A DNA stretch of 64,000 nt. Source: Xylogone sp. PMI_703. Lineage: Eukaryota > Ascomycota > Leotiomycetes. Of this stretch, positions 50,185 through 61,486 are shown in pieces (the stretch's first letter is position 1; every line of letters begins with the position of its first letter). The notes beneath the pieces are model-generated. The model saw only the letters and a program-made list of their open reading frames with translations, was not told where the DNA came from and made no database searches. Made by a program: the position numbers and the translations under genes. The stretch is taken from positions 682,001-746,000 of the forward strand of contig JAJTUQ010000007.1 in assembly GCA_021399445.1 (NCBI GenBank), written 5' to 3'.

Positions 50185-51226
50185 GATGTGGGGAAGGTTG
50201 CATGGCATATGCATTGATTTTGGAAGAAGATGGTATATATGGACGATAAAGATTGGAGCATCTTTATGGCGGCGCTTTTTAGCATTTTTGGTTATGCTCC
50301 CTTCTAGTTTTGGCTATTGCTACAATATATTATCCGTGTTGGATTCATGTTACAAGTTTAAATTATTCCAATGCCTAGTTTAATTATCATTATTGTTACT
50401 GTATCATCTGCTACCGTGTTAGCCATAAAAGCCGCAGCTAACTTTACCACGTTACCACGTTATGAAGCTTAATTGTTGTAGCTTCGCAGTAGAGCAAGTC
50501 TACGATAGTAGGATCCTCAGGGTTGCAGTCGGAAGCAGTGCAGAGGCTCGCTGCAGACGCCACAGCCCAGCTTGACGCACCACGCCGAGCACGCCTGCGC
50601 TAAACCATGAAACCGGGCCCCCGCTATCAACGTCATAGCCCGCTGCCCCGCTATGACAAACCCGGTGTGTCTGTACCAAGGAGCATCAAGTAGACGTCGT
50701 AAGCACGTGCAACCTACCACGAATGATGTATACTGTTGCATCTTGGAAACGGTCAAGGAAAGCATGACGAAGGTAGTAATTGGGTCTACTAGAAAGCGCA
50801 ATTCTCAAGAAGATGATAAACAGTACAGCTGGAAGATTCGTAGCACTCTGGCACCGTGCTTGTAAATAGAAGGATTTAGCGGAGAACCTTCATACGAGGT
50901 ACAAGGCACTTGTACCACAGTAAAGCGAGATCTTCCAACATTCTGGAACAGCTTGCCCTTGCCATTTCGTCATGGGCGACAATCTACCAAGACCTCAGCG
51001 TTCAAGGCTTCGCTCTCCCCTCAGCCAACCACAGCTCCAGATTGAAAGTCCAAGACAATGGGCTCGAGACTAAACCCAGGCCTCGACCACTCACATGCCT
51101 GGTGAGCCAGCGAGAAGACGTCAGATCGGACCAGCCACACACTGAAAGCTGCTCTTACAAGTAGAGACATTAAGCTTGCACGGTCTTGATTCTGGTCGTG
51201 CAACCGTCGCTTTCAGAGAGCCTCCT

Positions 51227-51234
51227 TATAAATA
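51227..51234 (+). promoter_or_regulatory. TATA box
   Basis: TATAAATA 109 bp upstream of the start codon at 51343. It is one of the few clear TATA boxes in the window and fits an inducible gene. Confidence 0.5.
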
Positions 51235-51342
51235 CCAATCCATCTAATTGATCCCGTTCCTCTATTCCCTCTTGTCAAACCTATCTGTCTAGTGAATACA
51301 TACATCTTTTCTACGAAATACTGCGAGCCATCAACATTCACA

Positions 51343-52619
51343 ATGGAGACTGTAAGCAACTTAGCTACTCAAGCATCGAAACTGCTCTTCGGTGGCAACG
51401 AGTCCGATCCGGCCACTCAATCGGGCCAGGAGCCGCGTTCCGGCGAGTCTGGTGATGTCAGGAGGGGTGAGCCATACGATGCAGGAAACATAGATGGTAG
51501 GCACACCTCAGCAATCCTTGAAGAGATCTCCCAGGTCTAACAAGCTTGCTCAGAACCTGACGTAGACAACACTGGAGCCTTAAAAACCTCGACGTCGGAC
51601 GGACTCAACGGCTCCAGCAATAACAACAGCAATATCAAAAACACTACCAACTACAATACTTCAGACGACACCATGACGGACACCATGACACACAATACAC
51701 ACCACACCAACGGTGACTACACACATAACAACCAGCCAAATGAGTTTGCTGCAGGAGATCTGAGCACCCACAAGTCCTCGACTTCAGGAAACAACTCTGA
51801 CTATACACAATCAGCAGGCGGCGACATAAGATCAAGTGATGTCTCTACCGGCACGAAAGGACAGAACCTTGATCCCACTACAACCACCAGCAACACTACG
51901 CCGGGCAACGTAACAAGCACAGAGAACAGCCATGGCGACAACTACGAAAATAAGATAAATGCACAACCGAGTGGAGGCCAAACCACCGATAGAGTTGCTA
52001 GCAATGACCCTCCCTCGAATGCAGCTGATAACGCCGGCGACCGGGTGGTCGGTGATCCATCAAGTGGAAGCCAACCAAAGCAGAAACAGCAGGGTGCTGA
52101 TCGGCCTCTGGACGCACCAACTGGGGAGCAGCACGATGCTGTTAGAGAGACGAAGCAGAAGGCTGAGGGTGCAGCGAACGATGATGCCTCTGGACCCAGC
52201 CCTGTGCCATCCGATAACAAGTCGGGATCTGGAGGCAGCGGCGCCGGTGCCGGTCCTAGTCCTGGCCTAGGAGGTGGTGCTATGGGTGGATCCGATGAAA
52301 AGCCACAGTCTGAGAGTCATGGTGAGGGCACTGGTGAGAAGTATGTTAAGAGTACGGGAGTCAAGGCCGAAGGAGGTGATTTCGATGCCGCCAACCCAGG
52401 TGCCGGACGTGAGGCTGATCGTAAGTTTAATCCTATTATCGTGGGATGAAACAATTGCTAACAATGTTCATCCTAGGTCTCTTAGAAGAAGCTGGCGTCC
52501 ACCGTGAACAGCCTGGCGAAAAGAAGGAGGTGAACGACTCTCCTGAGAGACAAGGTGGTGAGGAGAAGCCGAAGAAAGGATTCGCAGAAAAGATCAAGTC
52601 GAAGCTCCACAAGCATTAA
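51343..52619 (+). CDS. Disordered hydrophilic protein, probably stress-related
   Basis: Exons 51343-51496, 51554-52420 and 52477-52619 give 387 aa. It is almost wholly low-complexity: Asn/Thr/Ser-rich in the first half, Gly/Asp/Gln/Lys-rich in the second, with no signal peptide and no Cys. A glycine run (GSGGSGAGAGPSPGLGGGA) lies near residue 300. The ends look conserved: METVSNLATQASKLLFGG at the start and a Lys-rich FAEKIKSKLHKH at the end, which resembles dehydrin/LEA-type or conidiation proteins of ascomycetes. A TATA box and a CCCCT site upstream fit stress induction. The function is not known. Introns are 57 and 56 bp; the first has a TCTAAC branch. Confidence 0.7.
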
Positions 52620-53419
52620 ATTACGACGCCCGAGGATATGATGATTGATATACCTAATTTTGTTTTTTCACTTCTAGCTTTTGTCTTTTTCAAGGAATTT
52701 TATCTTCCTGCGTGTAATAGTATGTACTGTAGTCTGGAATAATTGATGAATGAATTTTTTATTATATTTGTTTTGCATTTATCGGTGATTCTATCTCACG
52801 AGGTACCTGTTCAATCTTAACTACCACCTACCTTTTTTCCTCAACTCTTCTTATGCAACTGTTCCATATTAACGACATCTCTAAAGCACTGATAACGCGA
52901 GTGGAGACATATCTTGCGTGGAGACGACTAAAAATGGCAAGTAACTGTATTAGAGCCAAGTTAAATTTAGACGTGCCAGATGACAAATAAATAGCGGGCC
53001 AAGCACCCGTTCAGTTTGCGGAGTCGCAAGTAAAAAAAGCTTGTTTCAGAGGATGCCAATTGGCGGAGCGCAAGGACCGATTCTAGGTCCAGGGTCCCCC
53101 TTCGTATCTCTGTGACGTCTGACAGCTAAGCTCAGCTCAGAAAAAGATCCCCTTTCTTTTTCCTACTTCTGCATTCCATTTTAGCAATGCCTTCATTTTT
53201 GCCATCTTGACGCGCCGATGTGCGTAATAACTGGATGACGATTATGATACAGCGTCATTCTGCGTGTGCTTTATCACCCATTGTTTTCTGCGTTCAGTGA
53301 AGTGATCGGGTCTGATCCGCGCTGGAGAAAATCTCGTCTTTAAGAGATCTTAATTATATTCCTTGAAATCAATTTATACATCTAATCTAATCCTGCTATT
53401 TCCTAGCAATATATGAAAG
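52620..53419. other. Spacer: stress protein 3' end and corA promoter
   Basis: About 800 bp. A T-rich stretch (52660-52790) suits a 3' end. The rest is ordinary promoter sequence. No gene is seen. Confidence 0.45.
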
Positions 53420-55342
53420 ATGGCGTCCAAAGTCCACGATTACGCTGAAAATGTGACGGCTGACCCCGTATCGCCGACTCACGTCCACTACAGCCTCGAT
53501 GAAGAACGCGCCCAATCCAGCGGCATACATCAACTACCACGCCTTCAAACCGTGCAATCGAACCCCGAAGGAGATCAGCTCGTGTCTCCCTCAATGTTCA
53601 TCAAAAGACGTCTCACTCGCTCCGGCACCGTCAAGACCTTCAGCACCGTCGACCACACTCCAATGGAGCCAAGCTGGCACCCAGGTCAAGAACCTGGCCT
53701 CGATCCCTTGAAACCTAACGGCGGGAGACATCAGACTCCCATGCTGCATGAGGAATGCCAGATTACCGTTGTGGATTTCAGCGAGCAGGATATGGTCATG
53801 AATGATTTCGATAACCAGGGATTAATAAAATTCATAGAGGAGCCGCAGGCCGATTGGATCAAGTGTCGGTGGATTAATGTTAATGGGTTGAGTTGGGACG
53901 TCATACAGGCGCTGGCGAAGTATAAGTCTTTCCACAGACTGGCGGTTGAGGATCTGGTTAATATAGATAATCGGACCAAGGCTGATTGGTAAGTTCGGAA
54001 GGGAAGGGCTTCCAATTGGTGGTCTACGGTGCTAAAGATGAACAGGTATACGGATCATACGTATATCGTTTTAACGCTCCAAAAGCTTATTCATTTACAT
54101 GAAAAGGAGGACGAGGATGAAAACGTTGATAGCGACGATAAGAGCATAGGGAACAGCTCACGGAAATCGAGGAAGAGGTCTAGATTGTCTAGGTTATTGC
54201 ATCGTCTCTTCCCGAGTTTGGAGGATGATACAATGCAAAAAGACTCCAGAGAGGAATTTAACCGCGGATTTGGAAATGGAAATGGGTTCGCGGTTACACA
54301 TAATGCAATGTCGCAGGCTCCAGTCACAAAACCGAGGACCCTTCAAAGATATCACGGCGGTCCAAATCAAGAGCGCGTGGCATTCATGGAGAGGCATTCG
54401 GAGTTGACGAAGAAGAACTTGGCTGTCAGTGTAGAGCAGGTCTCAATATTCCTAACAACCGGTACGTCAACCTTTTCTCCTTGCCAGCTCTAACAAAACT
54501 CAAGACACTAAACTTCCCTACTAGATAATACCGTAATATCCTTCTTCGAACTATCAGCAGACGACATCGAACTTCCCATCCTCCACCGTCTCGGGACCCC
54601 AGACACGATCCTGCGCCGCTGCTGCGACGCCTCAATGGTAATGCAAGCAATAGTAGACGCCATAATCGACCTCGCCATCCCCGTGATATCCGCCTACCAA
54701 GACACGATAGGAAACCTCGAACTAGACGTCCTCACGAAACCTAGCATCCACCACACCAAAAGTCTCTACATAGTCACCAGCGAAGTCACCATGATGCGGA
54801 ACTTCATCAGTCCCATCGCCGCCCTCGTCAAGGCCCTGAGAGACCACAAGAACGCCGCTATGTCACTCCTCCCGAGCACCCGAGGCGATGCAGCCGCTTC
54901 CAGCGTGAAGATCAGCCCCCTGGCGCAGACCTACCTCGGCGACGTCGAGGACCACTGCATCCTAATTACCGAATCCCTGGACCAGATGCGGCGCAGTGCC
55001 GACGGCATGATCGATCTGATTTTCAACACCATATCCGCGCTACAGAACGAGTCCATGAAGCAGCTCACTGTCGTGACAATTATCTTCTTGCCCCTGACTT
55101 TCTTGACTGGTTATTTTGGTATGAACATTGAGCATTTCCCAGCCATTAATCACAGTGAGAGTTATTTCTGGATCATCGCCCTGCCGGTATCGTTTGTGGT
55201 TATTGCGTTCTTGATGAGGGATATGATTATCTGGTATGTGGTGCGTCTCATGCAGAGGAGAGGGATTAGTAAGAGCCGAAAGGGGAGGTTGAGGAAGGAG
55301 GCTATGTTGTTGAAGAGAAGAAGTGGATTGCCGTCTGTGTAA
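53420..55342 (+). CDS. CorA-family Mg2+ transporter
   Basis: Magnesium channel of the CorA/Alr/Mnr2 type. Exons 53420-53988, 54046-54461 and 54525-55342 give 600 aa. A long cytosolic N-terminus is followed by the CorA fold ([27 protein letters not shown]). After an acidic, basic-rich insert come the stalk helix and two C-terminal transmembrane helices: TM1 at about 505-524 and TM2 at about 538-560. Between them lies the YFGMN signature with its selectivity motif GMN near 526. The tail is strongly basic. Plasma membrane versus vacuole cannot be decided from the sequence. Introns are 57 and 63 bp. A second ATG 7 bases upstream (53413) is out of frame. Confidence 0.93.
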
Positions 55343-55888
55343 CAGCATCTCTCCCCTTTATTCTTTCGGCGTCTTGGAAATCGTTAGTTTGTAAATAGGA
55401 TACCCAGCATACGTGTATTTAGAACATATATAGATATATAGGCATATCATGTGGAATATGTAGAATAAGGTATGCGAGTGAACAAGTTTCAATGTAGATT
55501 ATCATCCGAAATATAACTCCTACTTTATCTTTTGATGCGCCTTTCATGATGAACAGATCCAATGCAGTTGTTATTGACAACTTACTTTTACCCCTCTGAA
55601 CATATCCCCCCTCATGCCATATATAAAAATCAGTCACCACCCACTGCCTCCAACCATGCCCTATAAACCAGCCATAATCTAAATGTTCCGATTCCAAGTC
55701 CAATCCAATTCAAAATATGCAGCATCGTGGTGCTCAATTCCTGTGGTCCCAGCCATCCGAAACGCCGCGCTTGACTCTGCTGGGCTCGTATATTTGTAAT
55801 CATATAGCATTAAATGTCGTAACTTTGCGTATTTAGTGGGGTAGAGCCAATAGACGCCCGCCCAAATTGACTTTAAATTATTCTAAGT
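55343..55888. other. Convergent 3' spacer
   Basis: About 550 bp between the ends of the CorA and arrestin genes. AT-rich; no gene is seen. Confidence 0.5.
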
Positions 55889-58570
55889 TTAGTTTCCCGG
55901 AGTAGGTGTGGTTGCTCTTTCAGTCTCCCTCATTAGCCTGCCGTTGAATGAATCGGGGTTGAACATGAAGTTCCGGTCAATCTCCATGCTGCGTGCCACT
56001 CTCGCACCAGGGGTTCGCGGGTTAGGAATGTTGACTCGTCCCCTACTAGTGGTCCTATTCAAGTCATCATCCTCAGACTCGTCTTCGTACGCTTCACTCA
56101 GTCTACGGAACAGTTAGCCAATTGTTTGAAATAATGATAAGATTGAGGTCGTTACCTTGCAAAATAATCTGCCAAGCCATCATAACTCGGCGTTCCTATG
56201 ATTTGATCATACAACGGTGGAGGAGTAGCAAGAGGTGGCGGAGGATCTTCGGCATCAAAAGCAGGCGGATTGTAGCTTGGTGCACGCATCATGTGAATAG
56301 GGCGCTGAACGGCGGTGTTCAGCGAGAGATGCGCTTGCGCTGGTCTAGTCAGAGGGGCAACAGCATCCACTCCAGAGCTACTAAAACTCTGAAGAGTGGG
56401 CACGGCGCCACCAGAAGACGACCTTGAAACACTAGAGTTGGGACAACCACAGCTATACTGCTCTCCAAGATACGAGGAATTTGAGCCTGAGTATTCCGGG
56501 AGAGATATATTGGCTTGTGTCGCGCGGCAATTAAGAATAGTGAAAGGCGAATCAATCGAGATTTCGAAATGACGTCTCTTCTTGCCCGTTGGGTCTTCGG
56601 GGTCGGCTCGAGAAATACGCATGACGACCTATCGATTCATATTAGGAACTACGTCACGGTGCTAAGTGGGATCTGTCTCAGACATACCTTAATCCAATGA
56701 TGAACATTAACATTCTTCCACGTGCAGTCATGGTGGAGTCTCTTCGATTTATCCTTCTCCATATCCGAGCAGGTAGGCAGTTGCACATTCATCTCGATCT
56801 CAGTTTGGCCCCAAAATGTTTCTAACCCCAAATCAATGTCACCGAGAATATTTTCGGATGGCTCTGGTAAAGGCTCTGGTTCCATTCCTAATCTTCTTGC
56901 TTCCCGGTCTCTGTGCCTCTGCGCCATTGCACGTGCTTCCATTCTTCGCTCTGGACCTAATTCTCCTCCAGCAAGTATCCTCACTTCGGATGAAGAATAT
57001 TCTTCTGCTAGCGGCTTGCCAGCGCATTTTTCGATCAATTGGATTTTACGAGTAGGCTCCTTCCTTGTAATTTTTTGGTTGCTGGTATAATACTCAACCG
57101 TCTCAGTGACAAACACCTTCAGCTTGTGAATCTGAACCTTGGCCAAAGGTGTCAGCTTGAAGGCGACGGGTATCTTGGATCCCAAGGGAAACGATTTCCC
57201 TGAAATCATGATTTCGTAATGTAATTGGTCCTCCCAGTTTCGGCTGATGGAGATAGGCTCTACTAATTCTAAGGAATCCAGAGACGGCGATCGGATCACA
57301 GGTATTTCTTTGAAGCCCTGAAGATTGGCCTTAAATGTGCCTGCCCGCTCTATTAGAGCCTCAAGCTGCCAAATGACTGATGCGAGTGGTAGCTTAGTCG
57401 TCTCGGGGCTATTATTATCAATCGGAAGCTCAAAGCTATACTCATATACTCCAGGGTAAAATAGCTTGTAGCCCTTCTGCTGAGGAGTTGGACCAAAGGG
57501 TGATTCTCCTTTGGTAAAACTTCTGGATTGGTTGCTTTGCAATGATAGCCTCTTCACATCTTTAGTACTTACGAGAGCGCTAGCCCTACTTTTATGACCA
57601 ATGCCTGGTAATGAGAAGCCAGATGGCTCTGTGCTGATTGCGGTGACAGCAGTATTGCCAGACTTGTCGCGCAACACATAATTGCACTGAGTGCCATATC
57701 CGGTCTCGGAACCTTCGTATAATGCGTTAAAAAACGGGAGAATCTGGGTTCGTAAAGATTCTTCCTCCTGAAATTCCATCTTTGTAGGTGGTATACCTTT
57801 TGGGAGTCAGCGCCAATGCCAATTTGAAATATTGTTAGCATCATACCTTCGGGCCATTCAGTTCGGGCTCTTCCTGTAAACTTTAGAGTAACAGATTTAA
57901 TCTTCACACTCTTTGTGACGTTCAGTTGTAACTTTCCTCGAAGAATAGCGGATCCACCGGATGCTGTGTGATTATTTCCTTCGCTGTGATCAATTCCTGA
58001 GAGGTAGATGATCGGTTCAGCCAGAATAATCGAAGCCGATACTCCATTGCCGGAACAGATTGGCTTCTCGCTCTCGAATCCGACCTGCGACCCCGTACTC
58101 AATGAGACCGAGCTGGCGTTTGACATGAATCCTGAGTCAGAGCGACCTCGACCGCTCTGTAGGATATGGGTTTCTCGTGGGTGCGTTGTTTGCGGCATGG
58201 TGGGAGAGAGTCCGGGCTGCATTGCCAACATGGTGGATGCGGGATCCGGAGGAGGCTGACTGCTGGAGCTTTGATCTTCTTGTTCAGGTACAGACGGCCC
58301 CGCGATGGAATGGCGCGAAAACGAATGAAGTGCAGTTCCTAACACGCGCTTCGCATGCACTCCCGAAGTCAGGGTGTTTGAGTTTTTCCAGCGCTGGTAT
58401 AATCTGCTGTCTTCAAAACGGAGACGAAAGGCAGAGTTGATGTCTGAATTAGGAGCAAAGTGTGACGCAGCGATTGAGAAGGGGCGCTCTCGATGTTGAC
58501 GTAGTAGGGAAGGATTGACAGGCTGCTTTCCCCTCTGGGACGTTGGATTTGGAGTGGTGGTGTCTGCCAT
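55889..58570 (-). CDS. Arrestin-related trafficking adaptor (ART type)
   Basis: Recruits a Rsp5/HulA-type HECT ligase to nutrient transporters for endocytosis. Exons (minus) 58570-57847, 57796-56688, 56628-56156 and 56102-55889 give 839 aa. A disordered N-terminus of about 170 residues precedes the arrestin N-domain (SASIILAEPIIYLSG, GKLQLNVTKSVKIKSVTLKFTGRARTEWPEG). The C-domain follows (LHYEIMISGKSFPLGSKIPVAFKLTPLAKVQIHKLKV). Near the C-terminus TPPPLYDQ holds a PPxY motif (PPLY, at 56209-56220) for WW-domain binding. The tail is acidic then ends RNFMFNPDSFNGRLM. Introns are 50, 59 and 53 bp. The likely target transporter is unknown. Confidence 0.85.
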
Positions 58571-59771
58571 GTTGCATGTTAACGACTCAACTCACTTCTC
58601 TTAACTCAGATTGGCAGAATCAAGAAATGCGCAGTTGTCAAAAATAGTCGCCAACATCCACAGTCCAATACTAATAATGTATTTCTCTGGTTCACGCTCT
58701 CTGGCTGTCAGGCATGCACTAGCATGAAGACGCTCTTGAGCAGTGATTGACCAAGCAAGATTAAAGGATAAAAGAGAGGGCAGTGTCATGCACAAGGTTC
58801 CTTCCAAAAGGTAGAATGCGAGGCAACCAAGCTACCTTTACGTACCTGTCTCTTATAATAACAAAGGGAGCTCTCAGTTATTGCATAATAGCGGTGGAGG
58901 TAACAGAGTTGGCGCGTGTCAGCCAAAGGAAGGGCCCAAAAGAGAAACAGGGCGGGGACTGATAGGAGAGAGGTGCGGGGATGACCTCTGGTAAACGCAG
59001 GAGGTCCAGACTTGAAGAAGCAGTATCGGATCACTTGAAATGAAGGGAGGGTTACAGTGCTACACCAATGAGCCTGGTCCTTGTTTGGGTGTACACGAGA
59101 GAGCCAGCTGCCTGGATGTCACTGCCCAGCCTGCCCAGATTGAAAAGTCGCAAGAAAAAGAGATAGTCGGTGGTTCGAGCTTGAGGTGGCTACGAGTCAA
59201 TGCTTGGTGTCCAAGTCGCGTGCAGTGCCTGCGCAATAACAGATGGTGTTGTTGTTCGGGTGGAGGAGGTCCTAGGTCCTTATAGGTGGCGGGGTGTTTG
59301 GCGGGTATGAATAAGTCGCACCGTCAGAGGGGAGGTTGTGACGGCGTCGAGCTTGCCGACTTGGCCGGGGAAGAAGGACTTGAGAGCTCACTGAAGCAGC
59401 AAAGCCACAGCGCTGACTGCCCTTAGTCATGCAACCTTGCAGCAACCCAATGCAAGAGGCAAACTCGATCCAACAGCCAGCGCTTCAATTATAGGCTTCG
59501 TGGACATTTGCCCTCGAGCATGCTCGTCCTCTGCGGTTGCCAAGTCTCCACCGGGGAGCCCTGCTGCATGACGATTGCCGGCAGGACCACGTACCAAGCT
59601 GGGCCAGGTTGACTAAAGACTCCAATGGCTGGAGGGAACCACGATATCATGTGCCACTGTCCTCTGTGCAGATGGACGCATTTTTCTTCAAGTTAATTGC
59701 TGTGGTTCCCATATACAACCAGGGCAGTGGGACGGGTTGGCATGCCCTCTGCTCTTTTCCTCCATAGGCAC

Positions 59772-59801
59772 CTACAGTACACAGTCAACAACAGTACAGT
59801 A
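59772..59801. repeat. GTACAGTAC-family element
   Basis: CTACAGTACACAGTC and, after a few bases, ACAGTACAGTAG: the outer CTAC..GTAG ends are inverted. Confidence 0.45.
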
Positions 59802-60526
59802 GCATCTCCGTATTTACGCTGCAGCTGGCCCTGCCATGGAATGCATTCCTTTGCTGTGCCCGGCGCTTCTTTGGGCTCACGACCATCTGCACACTGCAAA
59901 CTGCAAAAGTAATCATAAGCACGGGATATTTCGAGCAGGTCCAGCCCACCGAGGAAAACTCAAGCCCCGGCACATGCGCAATCAAACCCCAAACGAAGCC
60001 CTTGTATTGCGATAGCTTGACGCCAGACTCCAGCACGTCCAGCCCGATCCGGCAATCCCATGAGATCGAACCACGGCAAGGACCGATCGGTGATGGCTCG
60101 ATATTCGGGGAGGCGAAGAGTATTACTGTCTGTAGAAAGTAAAGAACGGCTCCTAGGAGATATGATAGACTGATGATGACGACGTGCCGGCTATGCAGGG
60201 CCTAGATGGCATCTCGTGCGAAAATATGCAAAGTCCAATGGGTAACGACACGACCGACCTGCTGGAGCTTGTCACCAGTTTAACTCAGTGACTCCGCTCT
60301 GATCCGTAGTGCCGTTGTGGCCGTGAATCCGATGCAGATTGGTACCCAGTGGCCGCCAGATCCGGTAACAGCAATTTTTAGCATCGCCCTGTGCTTCTTC
60401 CAGGCTTCTCTCGCTTGATCTCTTCGCTTGGCTCGTCTGTCCTTTGCGACCGAGTCTTCTTCTCCAGGTGGGCTTTGGCGAGGATTGACGTAACGCAAGA
60501 AGGGTTCTGCCCAGCGTTGGATTGAG

Positions 60527-60546
60527 GATCAACTGCGATCAACTGC
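60527..60546 (+). repeat. 10-bp direct duplication
   Basis: GATCAACTGC occurs twice in tandem, followed by GAC. Short and noncoding. Confidence 0.6.
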
Positions 60547-60570
60547 GACACTCCGTATTGCCGGACACTG

Positions 60571-60594
60571 CTCCGTACCAGCACTGTACTGTAC
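60571..60594. repeat. GTACAGTAC-family element
   Basis: CTCCGTACCAGCACTGT followed by ACTGTAC. It combines the CTCCGTAC and ACTGTAC forms of this motif family. Confidence 0.45.
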
Positions 60595-61142
60595 GTCCCC
60601 GTAGACTACTTCTTTCTCTGCACGACAGAAGCGCAGTTAATTCGCGCTCCTAAACCGGCGTCTCTATCTCTCCGACAATGGAGTATTGCCGCGGCACATT
60701 CTCTCCCAGACTCATCAGTATGGTACCTGTACCACACCGAGGAGGTACGTGAAACAGATGCCGTCGGAAGCATTGGCATTTGCTGTGGCTTTCAACTTCC
60801 GAGTCAGCACGCTACTGCAGGGCATGACTGGTGATGTCGTTTGTGGCTGATGAAGATTACTTGCGTTGCCAGTCGTCCTGTCAGCTTTTAATCAAACACA
60901 AGATACGGAAAAGTTTCAACATCTTTGGAAGCGAGAGGACCCTGGTGCCACAGAAATATCGAAGAACCTTCGCATAAAATAACTAATTGTAGCAAACTCG
61001 GGTTGATTCTTTGGTTCTCTCCTCCTCTCAATTCTGTCGCTAGGACAAACGTCAATGGCTGTGAAATAGGCTTTGGCGTTGGTGGAATCCCTGTGTGGAT
61101 CGGTCAATAATGTGGTTGCTTGTGGACAGCCGCCAGAACTGT

Positions 61143-61182
61143 GCCCTCTTGCCCTCTTGCCCTCTCGCCCTCTCGCCCTCTC
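61143..61182 (+). repeat. 8-bp minisatellite (GCCCTCTY)x5
   Basis: Five tandem 8-bp units, two GCCCTCTT then three GCCCTCTC. Noncoding, upstream of dpb11. Confidence 0.8.
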
Positions 61183-61382
61183 GCACGTACCGCAAAAGTC
61201 TGTATGTCCCTCTCTGTACGTATCCAGCAAAATCAGGAACTTCCAGTGGTTCAAGCTTCCATACTAACAGCACTTAGAATCAGTCCCTGGTACCCACTAT
61301 GATTTTAGTGCAGTGTTCATTCCGTGATGCTTATCTTATCGGCTAAGAACCTGACCTTGAGACGTCAGCCCTGTGCGCGTAG

Positions 61383-61411
61383 TCACGTGACAAACGCGGT
61401 TCTTAACGCGG
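61383..61411 (+). promoter_or_regulatory. E-box and two ACGCGG sites before dpb11
   Basis: TCACGTGA at 61383-61390 and ACGCGG at 61394-61399 and 61406-61411 lie 76-104 bp upstream of the dpb11 start. ACGCGG resembles the ACGCGT MluI cell-cycle box that drives G1/S genes in yeasts; use of this variant here is inference. Confidence 0.35.
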
Positions 61412-61486
61412 TAGCATAACGGGTGCAGTGAGAGGGCAACATCAACGCAATGCAGGTCTGATGAGTCCAGTCTGCTCAATTCCAAA

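Larger units (their letters stand above)
50100..51342. other. Spacer: GTPase 3' end and stress-protein promoter
   Basis: About 1.24 kb with no supportable gene. A GTAC-type element lies at 50155-50184. Near the downstream gene there is a CCCCT stress-response-like site at 51017-51021 and a TATAAATA box at 51227-51234, about 110 bp before its start codon. Confidence 0.5.
58571..61486. other. Gene-free divergent spacer of 2.9 kb
   Basis: Spacer between the arrestin and dpb11 starts. No supportable gene is seen; open frames are short and overlap. It contains GTAC-type elements (59772-59801, 60571-60594), a 10-bp tandem duplication (60527-60546) and an 8-bp minisatellite (61143-61182). The last 110 bp before dpb11 hold a TCACGTGA E-box and two ACGCGG sites, listed separately. 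Confidence 0.5.
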
